From the NCBI RefSeq assembly GCF_900086725.1, contig NZ_LT574837.1, forward strand, positions 1,083,465 through 1,147,464: a DNA stretch of 64,000 nt, in the 5' to 3' direction. The translations under genes were made by a program, and so were the position numbers. This stretch comes from Bariatricus massiliensis. Lineage in GTDB: Bacteria; Bacillota; Clostridia; Lachnospirales; Lachnospiraceae. The notes below the pieces were generated by a model. The model was not told the DNA's origin and made no database searches. It saw nothing but the letters and a program-made list of their open reading frames with translations. This document shows, piece after piece, positions 8,779-16,700 of the stretch; within the stretch, counting starts at the first letter, position 1, and every line of letters begins with the position of its first letter.

Positions 8779-9645
8779 TTAACTCCAACGCCTTTTTTCA
8801 ATAGACTGCATGGTAAGAAATACAAATACCGCAGCCACCGTCAGGTACATGATAAGTCCGCTCACATCGAACAAATGATTGACAGCCACATTGTCAAATA
8901 CATCCGCAATGTAGAGCCGCTTCATCATATTTACAAGGAGATTCTCAAACAAAGAAGCCTTGGCAAAGCTCAGCACGGTTACGATAATAACCCCTGCCAG
9001 CTCAGTAATCCCTGCCATGATCCAGTTCCCCGTCATCCGGTAAATAATAAACGCCAAAAGTGTAATCAATACCACTGTCCCGATGATGCCGCTTACATTC
9101 GATGTCGGCAGAAAATCAATCAGCCCACCCCAGAGATAAATGAGCAGCAGCGCGCCAAACGTTGTCACCGCCGCAATTATCTGGCTTTCCGTCAGAGAAG
9201 AAAGAAACATTCCAATTGCTATGTAAATACATCCCATAAGGAAAAACATTAGAATCGACAAATAATCCACTTTCAAATACGCTGTACCAAAGCTCTTGAT
9301 AATCAGTGGAAACAGGCAGAATACCGCACATGGAACAGCAAAGACTGTAGTCATGGCCAAATATTTTCCCATGACAATGTCAAAAAGCTTCACCGGGGCC
9401 GACAAGAGCATCTGGTCTGTCTTATTCTTTCTCTCCTCCGCAAAGGAGCGCATGGTCAAAAGAGGGACTGCAATGATTAATATGTAATTAATATTCATCA
9501 AAACATATGAAAAATAAGGATAGCCGGAATTCAAATTATAGGCCATAAAATAAATTCCTGTAAAAATAACCATAAAGGCAATCAGCACATACCCGGTCAT
9601 AGACTGGAAATACGCCTTCAGCTCTCGTTTATATATCGCCTTCAT
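8779..9645 (-). CDS. ABC-2 type transporter permease (GldF-like)
   Basis: The 288-residue integral membrane protein has about six hydrophobic segments. The N-terminus MKAIYKRELKAYFQSMTGY and the cytoplasmic motif RSFAEERKNKTDQMLLSAPV (near residues 66-85) are typical of ABC-2/GldF permeases that couple to an NatA-like ATPase. An AGGAGG site precedes the ATG, which overlaps the 3' end of the ATPase gene by 17 bases, so translational coupling is likely. The substrate is not evident. Confidence 0.9.
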   Translation of the reverse strand: MKAIYKRELKAYFQSMTGYVLIAFMVIFTGIYFMAYNLNSGYPYFSYVLMNINYILIIAVPLLTMRSFAEERKNKTDQMLLSAPVKLFDIVMGKYLAMTTVFAVPCAVFCLFPLIIKSFGTAYLKVDYLSILMFFLMGCIYIAIGMFLSSLTESQIIAAVTTFGALLLIYLWGGLIDFLPTSNVSGIIGTVVLITLLAFIIYRMTGNWIMAGITELAGVIIVTVLSFAKASLFENLLVNMMKRLYIADVFDNVAVNHLFDVSGLIMYLTVAAVFVFLTMQSIEKRRWS

Positions 9646-10597
9646 TCGTCTGCACCTCCTCTATCGCTCCCTGCGTCAGTTCAAGGAAGACATCTTCCAG
9701 TGTCGTACGGCTGTGGCTCAGCATCAGAAGAGGACATTCCGACTTCGCGAACTCCGTAAATACCTGCTCCCTGATATCCAGCCCAGCCTCCGGTGTCAGA
9801 CTCACACCCACTGCGTCTTTCTCAATTCCGTTCTCATATACAGCATGTTTTATTCCGCCGATTCGGCCCACAACGTCCTTCACCACATCCTCTGTCCCTT
9901 TGGCGATAATCTCTACCGTCTGCTGCCCGCTCATGAGTTTTTCCAGATTCTCCGGCGTATCGCTGGCAACCAGCTTTCCATGGGAGATTATCATGATATA
10001 GTCACACACCTCTTGAATCTCCGCAAGTATATGGGAGCTCAGTATGACTGTATGCTTTTTTGCCAGTTCCCGTATCAATTCCCGTATCTCAATAATCTGC
10101 TTCGGATCCAGCCCTACTGTTGGTTCATCCAGTATGATGATTTCCGGAAAACCAAGAATCGCCTGTGCAAGGCCCACCCTCTGCCGGTAACCTTTGGACA
10201 AGTTCTTGATCAGACGGTTCTGTACATCAACGATCTTCACGAGCTCCATGACCTGCTCTACCTGAATACTGCGCTCCTTTTTTGGTATCTTCTTCAGCTC
10301 CGCTGAAAAATTCAAATACTCCCAGACGGTCATCTCCATGTAAAGCGGCGGCATCTCGGGAAGATAGCCGATACACTTCTTCGCCTCCTCTGGCTCCTCC
10401 AGAATATTGTGGCCGTTAATAAGGACTTCTCCTTCGGTCGCGCCCAAATATCCCGTCATGATATTCATAGTCGTTGATTTTCCGGCGCCATTGGGACCGA
10501 GAAAACCATATATCTGTCCTGTGTCCACTGTAAAGTCCAAGTGGTCCACAGCCAGATGCGCGCCATATTTTTTCACAAGATTTCTTACCTCAATCAC
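9629..10597 (-). CDS. ABC transporter ATP-binding protein
   Basis: About 322 residues with a full ATPase module: Walker A GPNGAGKST (near residue 38), Q-loop, signature LSKGYRQRVGLAQA, Walker B IIILDEPTVGLD and the H-switch SSHI. The roughly 100-residue C-terminal extension is common in NatA/CcmA/GldA-type proteins. The correct start is a GTG at 10597, which follows an AGGAGG site by 7 bases. The longer frame to 10681 is only read-through of a dispersed repeat (10617-10680). It is the first gene of the four-gene operon with GldF-, GldG- and DUF4340-like partners. Confidence 0.93.
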   Translation of the reverse strand: MIEVRNLVKKYGAHLAVDHLDFTVDTGQIYGFLGPNGAGKSTTMNIMTGYLGATEGEVLINGHNILEEPEEAKKCIGYLPEMPPLYMEMTVWEYLNFSAELKKIPKKERSIQVEQVMELVKIVDVQNRLIKNLSKGYRQRVGLAQAILGFPEIIILDEPTVGLDPKQIIEIRELIRELAKKHTVILSSHILAEIQEVCDYIMIISHGKLVASDTPENLEKLMSGQQTVEIIAKGTEDVVKDVVGRIGGIKHAVYENGIEKDAVGVSLTPEAGLDIREQVFTEFAKSECPLLMLSHSRTTLEDVFLELTQGAIEEVQTNEGDI

Positions 10598-10616
10598 TGC
10601 GTTCCCTCCTAATTCG

Positions 10617-10680
10617 TTTTGACCCTCGATGCCTACGGATTTCTCCGCACTTCGTGCTCCCGAAATCCTAACATCATGCA
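10617..10680. repeat. Dispersed partial copy of the 190-bp repeat family
   Basis: This stretch matches the head of the repeat unit found three times at 17739-18260: TTTTGACC, then GATGCC, ACGGATTTCTCCGCAC, GTGCTC and CGAAATCCT in the same order and spacing, with scattered mismatches. It includes the internal GGATTTC/GAAATCC hairpin. It lies between the ABC ATPase start and the divergent deacylase gene. The rest of the 254-base intergenic region shows no further gene. Confidence 0.75.
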
Positions 10681-10851
10681 TATCACAGTATAAAAAATAA
10701 CTGTGAAAGTTCTGCGTGAAATGTGTGTTTTTTTTGTGTTCACACCTTGCGCAGTCCGCCCTATGCCATTTGGCATCTTTACATTTATATTCAAATATTC
10801 TATACTTATAGAAAACTTTACCAGCTTACCGTGAAAAATTGGAGGACGATT

Positions 10852-11343
10852 ATGGAAAATCTAAAACAACGGATATACGATGAACTGAAAAGGCTGAATA
10901 TTAAATACGAAGCTGTAGAACACGAGCCGGTCTTCACCATGGAGGACATGGACCGTCTTGGACTGCCCCAGAAAGGAACCCTGTGCAAGAATCTCTTCCT
11001 ACGCGATTCCAAGGGAAAACGTCATTTTCTCGTGACTTGTGATGAAAAGAAAAAAGTAGATTTGAAATCTCTGGCCCGCCAGCTCGGCACAAACGGTCTC
11101 AGCTTTGCCTCTGAGGACAGGCTAGAGAAGTACCTCGGACTGAAGCAGGGGAGCGTCACCCCCTTCGGATTGATAAACGATACCGGCCACGCCGTTGAAT
11201 TCTTCATCGACCGCGATTTGACCAGATGCAAAAGTCTGGGAATCCACCCACTGGAAAACACTGCCACTGTTTTCCTTTCTTATAAAGATTTGGACAAGTT
11301 TTTGTGGGAGTTGGAAGTCGATGTCATGCAGATAAAACTATAA
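10852..11343 (+). CDS. Prolyl-tRNA-synthetase-associated (YbaK/ProXp-type) deacylase
   Basis: The 163-residue protein belongs to the YbaK/ProX superfamily of free-standing editing domains that hydrolyse mischarged aminoacyl-tRNA; PrdX/ProXp-ala members remove alanine from tRNA-Pro. Visible signatures are the N-terminal YEAVEHEPVFT motif, CKNLFLRD (near residues 43-50) with the conserved lysine, and the loop GSVTPFGLIND. A GGAGGA site fixes the ATG at 10852; upstream in-frame codons are not used. It is monocistronic and ends at a strong hairpin terminator. Substrate assignment within the family is inference. Confidence 0.88.
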   Translation: MENLKQRIYDELKRLNIKYEAVEHEPVFTMEDMDRLGLPQKGTLCKNLFLRDSKGKRHFLVTCDEKKKVDLKSLARQLGTNGLSFASEDRLEKYLGLKQGSVTPFGLINDTGHAVEFFIDRDLTRCKSLGIHPLENTATVFLSYKDLDKFLWELEVDVMQIKL

Positions 11344-11360
11344 ATGCGTATCATCCAAAA

Positions 11361-11390
11361 GCGGAGCCTGCATTTACATGCACGCTCCGC
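11361..11390 (+). terminator. Rho-independent terminator after the deacylase gene
   Basis: GCGGAGC-c-TGCAT pairs with ATGCA-c-GCTCCGC around a TTAC loop, followed by CCTTTTC. Confidence 0.8.
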
Positions 11391-11427
11391 CCTTTTCGCT
11401 ATATGTTACCCTCATAACTTCTGCAAA

Positions 11428-12237
11428 CTAATTAACACAAGCAAATAATTCCTCTTGTATCTTTTCGATTCTTTCTATAGAATATCCCGTCACCTTAGAA
11501 ATGTACTCCAATGCTGCTCCCGTCCTCAGCATCTCTTCCACAATTTGACGCTCACGCTCTTCCAAACATTTTTTTGCATACTCTTTGGCATACTCTTTGG
11601 CATACTCCTCTACAACACCAGACATTTCCGCAACTCCTTTCTTCACTTCCTTAAAATACATGACCCGCTCCGACAGCTTAGGAAACAGAGGATGCCTCCC
11701 GTTACTGTCTGTGAAATACTTCATCATCTCTGCTATTTCTGAGCCGTCATCCACTTTTGTGTTAATATAAATTTCGTAAACTCCATTATCTACTTTTGCA
11801 CCCGTCTCGCGTATCCTCCGCTCCACATGATATACCGTCTCTCCCGCCTCGAATAAATCAAAATCTGACAGGAAAAACAGATAGACATCCGGCAGCTGTG
11901 CGTACTTGATTCCTTTTTCTGTAAAATACGTATCCAGATTAGAAGAATTATATCTCATTCTTCTCTGATAGTCATCCCGCTCGGCCTTCTGAACCTCAAT
12001 GTTATAGTATCTGCTGTCTTCATCCATGCATACGGCATCTAAGACCGATGATTTAGTACCCGAATTCCGCAACGAAAACTGTGCCCGGGAACTGATAAGC
12101 CTCAACTCCTTGTTCTGCATCAGCACCCGGATAATTTCTTCACACGTCTCCTTGTCTTCCACAATTTTGTGAAAGAACGTATCATCCATAATATTTAATT
12201 TGGTGATTTGTGCTTTTCTTTCCGTCAATTTATCCAT
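11428..12237 (-). CDS. Rpn/PD-(D/E)XK nuclease-family protein
   Basis: About 269 residues of the Rpn/PDDEXK_2 family, often annotated as recombination-promoting nuclease or transposase-like. The nuclease core is visible as LDAVCMDEDSRYYNIEVQ (near residues 66-85), supplying the D...ExQ metal and catalytic residues. The middle shows FTDSNGRHPLFPKLSERV, common in Clostridial members. Near the C-terminus a 12-base direct repeat encodes EYAKEYAKEYAKK, an in-frame expansion often variable in this family. It stands alone with no transposon ends in view. RpnA-type proteins cut DNA and promote RecA-independent recombination, but a cellular role here is unknown. No clear ribosome site marks the start. 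Confidence 0.82.
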   Translation of the reverse strand: MDKLTERKAQITKLNIMDDTFFHKIVEDKETCEEIIRVLMQNKELRLISSRAQFSLRNSGTKSSVLDAVCMDEDSRYYNIEVQKAERDDYQRRMRYNSSNLDTYFTEKGIKYAQLPDVYLFFLSDFDLFEAGETVYHVERRIRETGAKVDNGVYEIYINTKVDDGSEIAEMMKYFTDSNGRHPLFPKLSERVMYFKEVKKGVAEMSGVVEEYAKEYAKEYAKKCLEERERQIVEEMLRTGAALEYISKVTGYSIERIEKIQEELFACVN

Positions 12238-12376
12238 ATAGTACAAGTCTACTCACACAGCACAAACACTCTTTTCCCTTTACCTATAAACATATTATAA
12301 TGCATATGGACAATATTTACAACAAATAACGGAGTTTTCAAGGTTAATTATTCTTTCATCATTCCTGCATAACACA

Positions 12377-12418
12377 AAGCGGGTGTGTGGACAGCACTCT
12401 ATATCCACACACCCGCTT
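12377..12418. terminator. Strong hairpin, probable terminator
   Basis: Fifteen-bp perfect arms (AAGCGGGTGTGTGGA type, 12377-12391, and its complement at 12404-12418) lie between the convergent-flanked genes at 11428 and 12494, both on the minus strand. The T-tract is weak, so a different RNA role is possible. Confidence 0.55.
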
Positions 12419-12493
12419 GTAACTGTAACATTATAATTCTGCAAACTCCAAAAGATAATTATATTTATGCGCAAACCTGCGTTTTTTTCTATT

Positions 12494-13681
12494 CTATGCT
12501 AAAAATTCTTCTAAAATCTCCCTGATTTTTGCCTCCTTCTGAAATTCCTGACCTGAAAACTCATCCTTCATCTGCCCATACCCATCCTGTGCCTCTGGCC
12601 CCGCCGTCTGATATTCCGGCATCCCAGAAGCACTATCCACCCCGGGCCGCGCCTTTCCTGCATCGCCATAGGACGACGCATTCTGTGGTACTCCCACAGA
12701 CTGTGTGTAAGGACTTGCCGCCGCCTGAGTCAACGGCTCCGGCTGCGCCTCCTGCACACGCACTTTCATCTGCATTGCAGGCTCTTGAACCCTTGCTTTT
12801 CCGCTCTGAACTGCGCTCTGGCCGTGTCCTCCCGCGGATTGGACTGCCTGTCTCTGCCCCTGCACTCTGGCAAATGCTTGTCCTGTTTCCTGAGCTCTGG
12901 CATATTGCTGGCCTTGTGCTTCTGCACCTGCAAACTCCTGTCTCTGTACAGGCGTGCGGACAGGCTGTGGCTCGTCCGAGCGCTGCGGCGGTTCGGAATT
13001 CGTCTCTCCCGGAACTAAATGGGGAGCTGCCCCGGGCGCTTCCATAGGCGTTACCTGTCTAGTGTCAGGCTCCCGCACCGGAGCCTTCTGGGGCGAGGCA
13101 GCCTGCCTTCCCCTGCTGTCTTCCTCCGCCTTTTGTACAGTTACTTGAATTTCTTTTTGATTTGTCTTCTCGTACCGGTGGGCATAAGTATTTTCCAGAA
13201 AATCTACCATATACATCTTGGCAGCTTCCAGCTGATACCGCTCGTCCGTCGTTATATGTAATAAAAATAACACAACAATCCCCACTGCCCCCACAATAGC
13301 GTATTGATACAGAACATCTCTCACTCCGTTTACATAATATTCAAGCCCGGCGCCAACTGCACTTACTATACCGTATATCCAGATAGTCGCTTTCTCAAGC
13401 TGCCGCCAAGAATGAAGACGGAGACCTATGACCCGGTACTCAAACACATACTTTTCTACGAATGCCCTTACATTCTGCACTTTGTCGCTCACCATACACG
13501 CATGTTCAAATTTGGCCCGCACAAGCCTCATCAATGCATGGTTACTTTTGCTCATGTTACTTGACGCCCTCACCAGACGTTTTAGCGAAATGCCGGCGAC
13601 CAGCTTTGCTATAATACCGATAGCCGCTATTGCACCGACAATGTAAAATACCACTTGTCGTGCTACTATTGTCTCTAACAT
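12494..13681 (-). CDS. Membrane protein with long Gln/Pro-rich tail, function unknown
   Basis: The 395-residue protein has three hydrophobic stretches in its first half (about residues 10-30, 96-115 and 124-143). It then has a low-complexity cytoplasmic-type region (about residues 195-370) rich in Gln, Ala, Pro and Glu, with repeated short elements such as RVQE and GQ/AQ. It ends in a charged segment with a possible short helix (EAKIREILEEFLA). I do not recognise a named domain; similar family-restricted proteins occur in Lachnospiraceae. It is monocistronic, 128 bases from mtnN. The tail could act as a flexible protein interaction region, which is inference. Confidence 0.7.
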   Translation of the reverse strand: MLETIVARQVVFYIVGAIAAIGIIAKLVAGISLKRLVRASSNMSKSNHALMRLVRAKFEHACMVSDKVQNVRAFVEKYVFEYRVIGLRLHSWRQLEKATIWIYGIVSAVGAGLEYYVNGVRDVLYQYAIVGAVGIVVLFLLHITTDERYQLEAAKMYMVDFLENTYAHRYEKTNQKEIQVTVQKAEEDSRGRQAASPQKAPVREPDTRQVTPMEAPGAAPHLVPGETNSEPPQRSDEPQPVRTPVQRQEFAGAEAQGQQYARAQETGQAFARVQGQRQAVQSAGGHGQSAVQSGKARVQEPAMQMKVRVQEAQPEPLTQAAASPYTQSVGVPQNASSYGDAGKARPGVDSASGMPEYQTAGPEAQDGYGQMKDEFSGQEFQKEAKIREILEEFLA

Positions 13682-13809
13682 AAAAAGAGCCCTCCTTCAA
13701 CTGATTTACCGCCATTATACCGTAAATCGTGAATTTTGGACCCCCTAATCGTTCAACATATTCTGACAATCCGGACGTCTTTTGCGCCCGAATGTGCTGG
13801 TCAATCCCA

Positions 13810-14502
13810 CTAAATTCTTGGAAGTAAATTTTGGACAAGCCTTACACTGTGGGCGATTGCCTGCCTCTCAAAGGTAGGATAATCCATTGTCGCACTGTTG
13901 TCGGCTTTGTCCGAAATGGCACGAATGATGACATACGAAACTTGATTCAAATGCGCCGCCTGTGCGATTGCCGCGCCTTCCATCTCCGTACACATCGCCC
14001 CAAAAGTGCTGATTATCCGCTCTTTCACATCATTTTCCGCGATAAACTGGTCGCCGCTGGCTACCCGTCCCACAAAAGTAGCAATATCCGGATTCGCCTC
14101 CCTGTTAGCCTGCTCCGCTTTTTTCACTAATTCACTGTCTGCCGGAAAAGCAAATACATCCATGTCCGGTATCTGTCCTTTCTGATAGCCCAGCCTCGTG
14201 ACATCCATATCATGCTGCACAGCATCTGTAGAAATGACCATATCACCGATATTCAGCTCTGTTGCCAGCGCACCGGCAACTCCTGTATTAATCAACACAT
14301 CCACATGAAACTTGTCCACCAAAATCTGCGCGCACAGCCCCGCATTCACCTTGCCAATGCCACTCTGAACCACAACAACATCCTTTCCGCATAGTCTTCC
14401 GCGGCAAAAACTCATAGCCGCCTGACTCACGGTCTCTTCAATCTCCATCGCTTCCTTCAGCTGTGCCACTTCCTGTTCCATTGCTCCGATAATTCCTATC
14501 AT
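13810..14502 (-). CDS. mtnN: 5'-methylthioadenosine/S-adenosylhomocysteine nucleosidase
   Basis: The enzyme cleaves MTA and SAH to adenine and the thioribose product, feeding the activated-methyl cycle and relieving SAH inhibition of methyltransferases. The 230-residue protein has the catalytic glutamate of GAMEQEV (residue about 11), the GxGKVNA phosphate-site motif (GIGKVNAG), the substrate-binding MEGAA, and the catalytic aspartate in ISDKAD. The ATG at 14502 follows a GGAGG site and overlaps the stop region of the GNAT gene upstream, so the two are probably one transcript. Confidence 0.95.
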   Translation of the reverse strand: MIGIIGAMEQEVAQLKEAMEIEETVSQAAMSFCRGRLCGKDVVVVQSGIGKVNAGLCAQILVDKFHVDVLINTGVAGALATELNIGDMVISTDAVQHDMDVTRLGYQKGQIPDMDVFAFPADSELVKKAEQANREANPDIATFVGRVASGDQFIAENDVKERIISTFGAMCTEMEGAAIAQAAHLNQVSYVIIRAISDKADNSATMDYPTFERQAIAHSVRLVQNLLPRI

Positions 14503-14504
14503 CT

Positions 14505-15056
14505 TCAATCCTCCAAATCTCTATTATTTAATTCTATTTCGTAAAACTGGTCAACAAGCTGTATCTCCCAATAATCACTTATCTTCTTGTCAACTTTTAT
14601 CTCTCTGATCAATCTTCCCCCATTCTTTGTTATGGTCTTAGCCGAACCAATATTCTCTTTATAGCATCCCACAGTAACACTTTCCATTCCCAGCTCCCTG
14701 CACTTGTCTAGCGCAAAATGAAGCATTTGGCCTGCGTAACCCTTTCTTCTTTGATGCGGTCTTACCCCATATCCTATATGTCCATATTTCAGAGCTAAAT
14801 CTTCCGGCATATCGAACCTTATGCTCAAAAATCCTACAAGCTCATTTTCATCACTAAACGCAAGATATGTGAAAGATTTCCCCCATACTGGATCGGAGAT
14901 AAAAGTATTGTCATGAATTTTCTTTACCCACTCCCCATACTCCATCAATGGCAGGCTGCTTGTTGCACTCAGACTCTTCTCATTATTGGAATAATGTTCC
15001 TGAATATATAGCATAATCTCGCTTCTATCTTCCATTTCCGGTAATCTAAATTTCAT
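14505..15056 (-). CDS. GNAT-family N-acetyltransferase
   Basis: The 183-residue protein has the GNAT acetyl-CoA motif A as VRPHQRRKGYAGQML (near residues 98-112; Q/RxxGxG/A pattern) and motif B further on (ENIGSAKTITKNGGRLI, near 130-146). The substrate is unknown. The closest family look is YpeA/RimJ-like small-molecule acetyltransferases. It overlaps the mtnN region and follows the 15085 gene at 28 bases, forming a three-gene run. Confidence 0.85.
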   Translation of the reverse strand: MKFRLPEMEDRSEIMLYIQEHYSNNEKSLSATSSLPLMEYGEWVKKIHDNTFISDPVWGKSFTYLAFSDENELVGFLSIRFDMPEDLALKYGHIGYGVRPHQRRKGYAGQMLHFALDKCRELGMESVTVGCYKENIGSAKTITKNGGRLIREIKVDKKISDYWEIQLVDQFYEIELNNRDLED

Positions 15057-15084
15057 GGTATATCCTTATCCTTCTTTTATCTTT

Positions 15085-15489
15085 TTACTTCATAGTCTCC
15101 ACCAGCCAATGTTTCACAACCTCTTCCTGAAACTCACAGAACATCGGAAAATAGCTATCTTTAACATCATCCACATAATCTGAAATGTCCTTACTGCCGT
15201 TATCCCAATCCACCTGACACTCTACATCCAGTGCCCTCAACCATAGTCTTAAGTTCTTAATCAGCCCACGCTGACCCGCGGCTTTTAATACCTGCCTTGG
15301 ATACCCTGTATCCTTTCCGGGATAGCCTTTCTTTTCCATCAGCGTTCCCATAAGTTCCAATGCCCGTTTGACACATTCTCTATATAGTACGCTAAATCCT
15401 GCCAACACTATATTTTCATAAGGTTCATTATAATTATATATCTCCCGCAGATTTTTTAAAGCCGCAGAAAACGCTTCATATTCTCCCAT
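15085..15489 (-). CDS. Nucleotidyltransferase substrate-binding (HI0074-like) small protein
   Basis: The 134-residue, mostly helical protein resembles HI0074/KNTase-C-type subunits that pair with small MNT-fold nucleotidyltransferases, some of which form toxin-antitoxin modules. The clues are the length, the early ALKNLREIYNYNEPYENIV segment and the helical pattern ending in FCEFQEEVVKHWL. No nucleotidyltransferase partner is adjacent, so it is either an orphan or a diverged helical protein. A GGTGGAGA site precedes the ATG. I hold this as a moderate-confidence family match. Confidence 0.5.
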   Translation of the reverse strand: MGEYEAFSAALKNLREIYNYNEPYENIVLAGFSVLYRECVKRALELMGTLMEKKGYPGKDTGYPRQVLKAAGQRGLIKNLRLWLRALDVECQVDWDNGSKDISDYVDDVKDSYFPMFCEFQEEVVKHWLVETMK

Positions 15490-15635
15490 AACTGTTCTCC
15501 ACCTGACTTTACTTATTTTACAATACGGTTATTATAGCAAATTTTCAACAGGATACCTAGCATTTTCTCCACACATTTGTTATAATTTGCGTTAACAACA
15601 CATATTTTAACTTAATAAACGTAAGGAGTATAACT

Positions 15636-15887
15636 ATGGATTACAGACCTCAGGGCGTATGCTCACGCCATATACATGTAGATGTAGACAGTAACAATGT
15701 TATTCACAATGTTCAATTCGAGGGAGGATGTTCTGGAAATACACAGGGAATCTCACGTCTTGTAGAAGGCATGGATATAAACGAGGCAATTACCCGAATG
15801 GAAGGAATCAAATGCGGCTATAAGGGAACCTCTTGTCCAGACCAGCTGGCCAAAGCCTTAAAACTTTACAAATCACAAACCAGCTAA
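15636..15887 (+). CDS. TSCPD-domain protein (TIGR03905 type)
   Basis: The 83-residue protein has the diagnostic TSCPDQLA motif near the C-terminus and a conserved cysteine in the N-terminal half (GVCSRHI, FEGGCSGN). Free-standing TSCPD proteins are common in Clostridia; the domain is otherwise found at the C-terminus of vitamin B12-dependent ribonucleotide reductases, and its function is unsettled (cysteine-based metal binding is likely). GTAAGGAG lies before the ATG. Monocistronic and followed by a hairpin terminator. Confidence 0.88.
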   Translation: MDYRPQGVCSRHIHVDVDSNNVIHNVQFEGGCSGNTQGISRLVEGMDINEAITRMEGIKCGYKGTSCPDQLAKALKLYKSQTS

Positions 15888-15926
15888 TTCTTAATGTGTT
15901 AGCTGCCTAAATTTTGACATACTTAA

Positions 15927-15948
15927 AGGACTGGCGAGCGCCAGTCCT
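15927..15948 (+). terminator. Terminator of the TSCPD gene
   Basis: GGACTGGC pairs with GCCAGTCC around a GAGC loop, followed within 8 bases by a run of T. Confidence 0.85.
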
Positions 15949-15963
15949 GACATGATTTTTTTC

Positions 15964-16101
15964 CAGAGAGACTATTCCAACCACTGCACATTGAATGGCG
16001 TGTCTTATTCACGCTAGGTTTTCTCAATGTAAGGTCCTATTTTTTATATAATAGTAGTGGTTATATAACAGACAACGGCAGTGGTTGGAATAGTCTCTCT
16101 G
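15964..16101. repeat. 138-bp element with 24-bp perfect inverted ends
   Basis: A 24-bp sequence starting CAGAGAGACTATTCC (15964-15987) recurs in perfect inverted form at 16078-16101. The 90-base interior holds a smaller GGCGTG/CACGC-type hairpin and an ACATTGA/TCAATGT pair, and is AT-rich in its right half. No ORF, no clear target duplication. A MITE-like element or a long RNA hairpin between two converging genes are both possible. Confidence 0.8.
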
Positions 16102-16169
16102 AGTAATATAAAACACTTAAGTGTTTGTTTGACTAATTAACAAAAGTTTGCCTTAATAAAATAATTACA

Positions 16170-16634
16170 TTATATCCAAATTCCATTTGAATAAGAACCA
16201 CTAGCATCAGAATTAGCTGAGTGCAAACAATGTGTACGATAATAGTATCCTGAAGGCACAGATATCGTCTTACTTGAGCTGACAGACATTGCATTATATC
16301 TTGTAGCAGACCATGATGTATATACTTGCCATGATCCATTTACTAATCGCTCCACCCTAACATTTACGCCTACACTAGAAACTGTTGTCTGGGCAATAGT
16401 GGTTCCTCCAGCAGCCACTTTACCTTCGCCAGCTTTCGCAATAGTTGATGAGCCACTTCTTAAATAAACTCCCCTTGATAAATTTAAAATTGTGACTTCT
16501 GATGAATTTTCTGATGTTAAATATGAACCATCGATACAATCTCCTACTTCTGCTGCTTTTACCGGCATAGCCACTGATAATAATACTATCATTGATAATA
16601 CTAAAGATTTAGATATCGCCATAATTTTTTTCAT
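16170..16634 (-). CDS. Secreted DUF6147-like protein
   Basis: The 154-residue protein has a clear Sec signal peptide (basic MKK, hydrophobic core to about residue 24, AEA/KAAE-like cleavage site), followed by a mature beta-rich domain with repeated GGTTIAQTTVSSVGVNVRVE-like motifs. The pattern of GSYLTSE, GVYLRSGSSTIAKAGEGKV and the aromatic C-terminal GYYYRTHC matches Lachnospiraceae DUF6147-type proteins as I recall them. Function is unknown. A 16-bp palindrome (16111-16126) after the stop may help terminate transcription. It precedes no related gene; the upstream neighbour is the DUF4367 gene. Confidence 0.6.
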   Translation of the reverse strand: MKKIMAISKSLVLSMIVLLSVAMPVKAAEVGDCIDGSYLTSENSSEVTILNLSRGVYLRSGSSTIAKAGEGKVAAGGTTIAQTTVSSVGVNVRVERLVNGSWQVYTSWSATRYNAMSVSSSKTISVPSGYYYRTHCLHSANSDASGSYSNGIWI

Positions 16635-16700
16635 ATACGCTTCTCCTTTTATACCCTTCTATTATATTAACAATTTACAACTTAAAAACTAACGCTTTTT

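Noticed and set aside
9629..10681. 350-residue version of the ABC ATPase
   Set aside because: The extra N-terminal part is translated repeat sequence; the AGGAGG site points to the GTG at 10597.
11428..12237. Insertion sequence around the Rpn-family gene
   Set aside because: No terminal inverted repeats or target duplications were found; the family is often called transposase-like but the locus shows no mobile ends.
13557..13838. 93-residue minus-strand open frame
   Set aside because: It overlaps the start of the 12494 gene and the end of mtnN in another frame, with no ribosome site and no recognisable domain.
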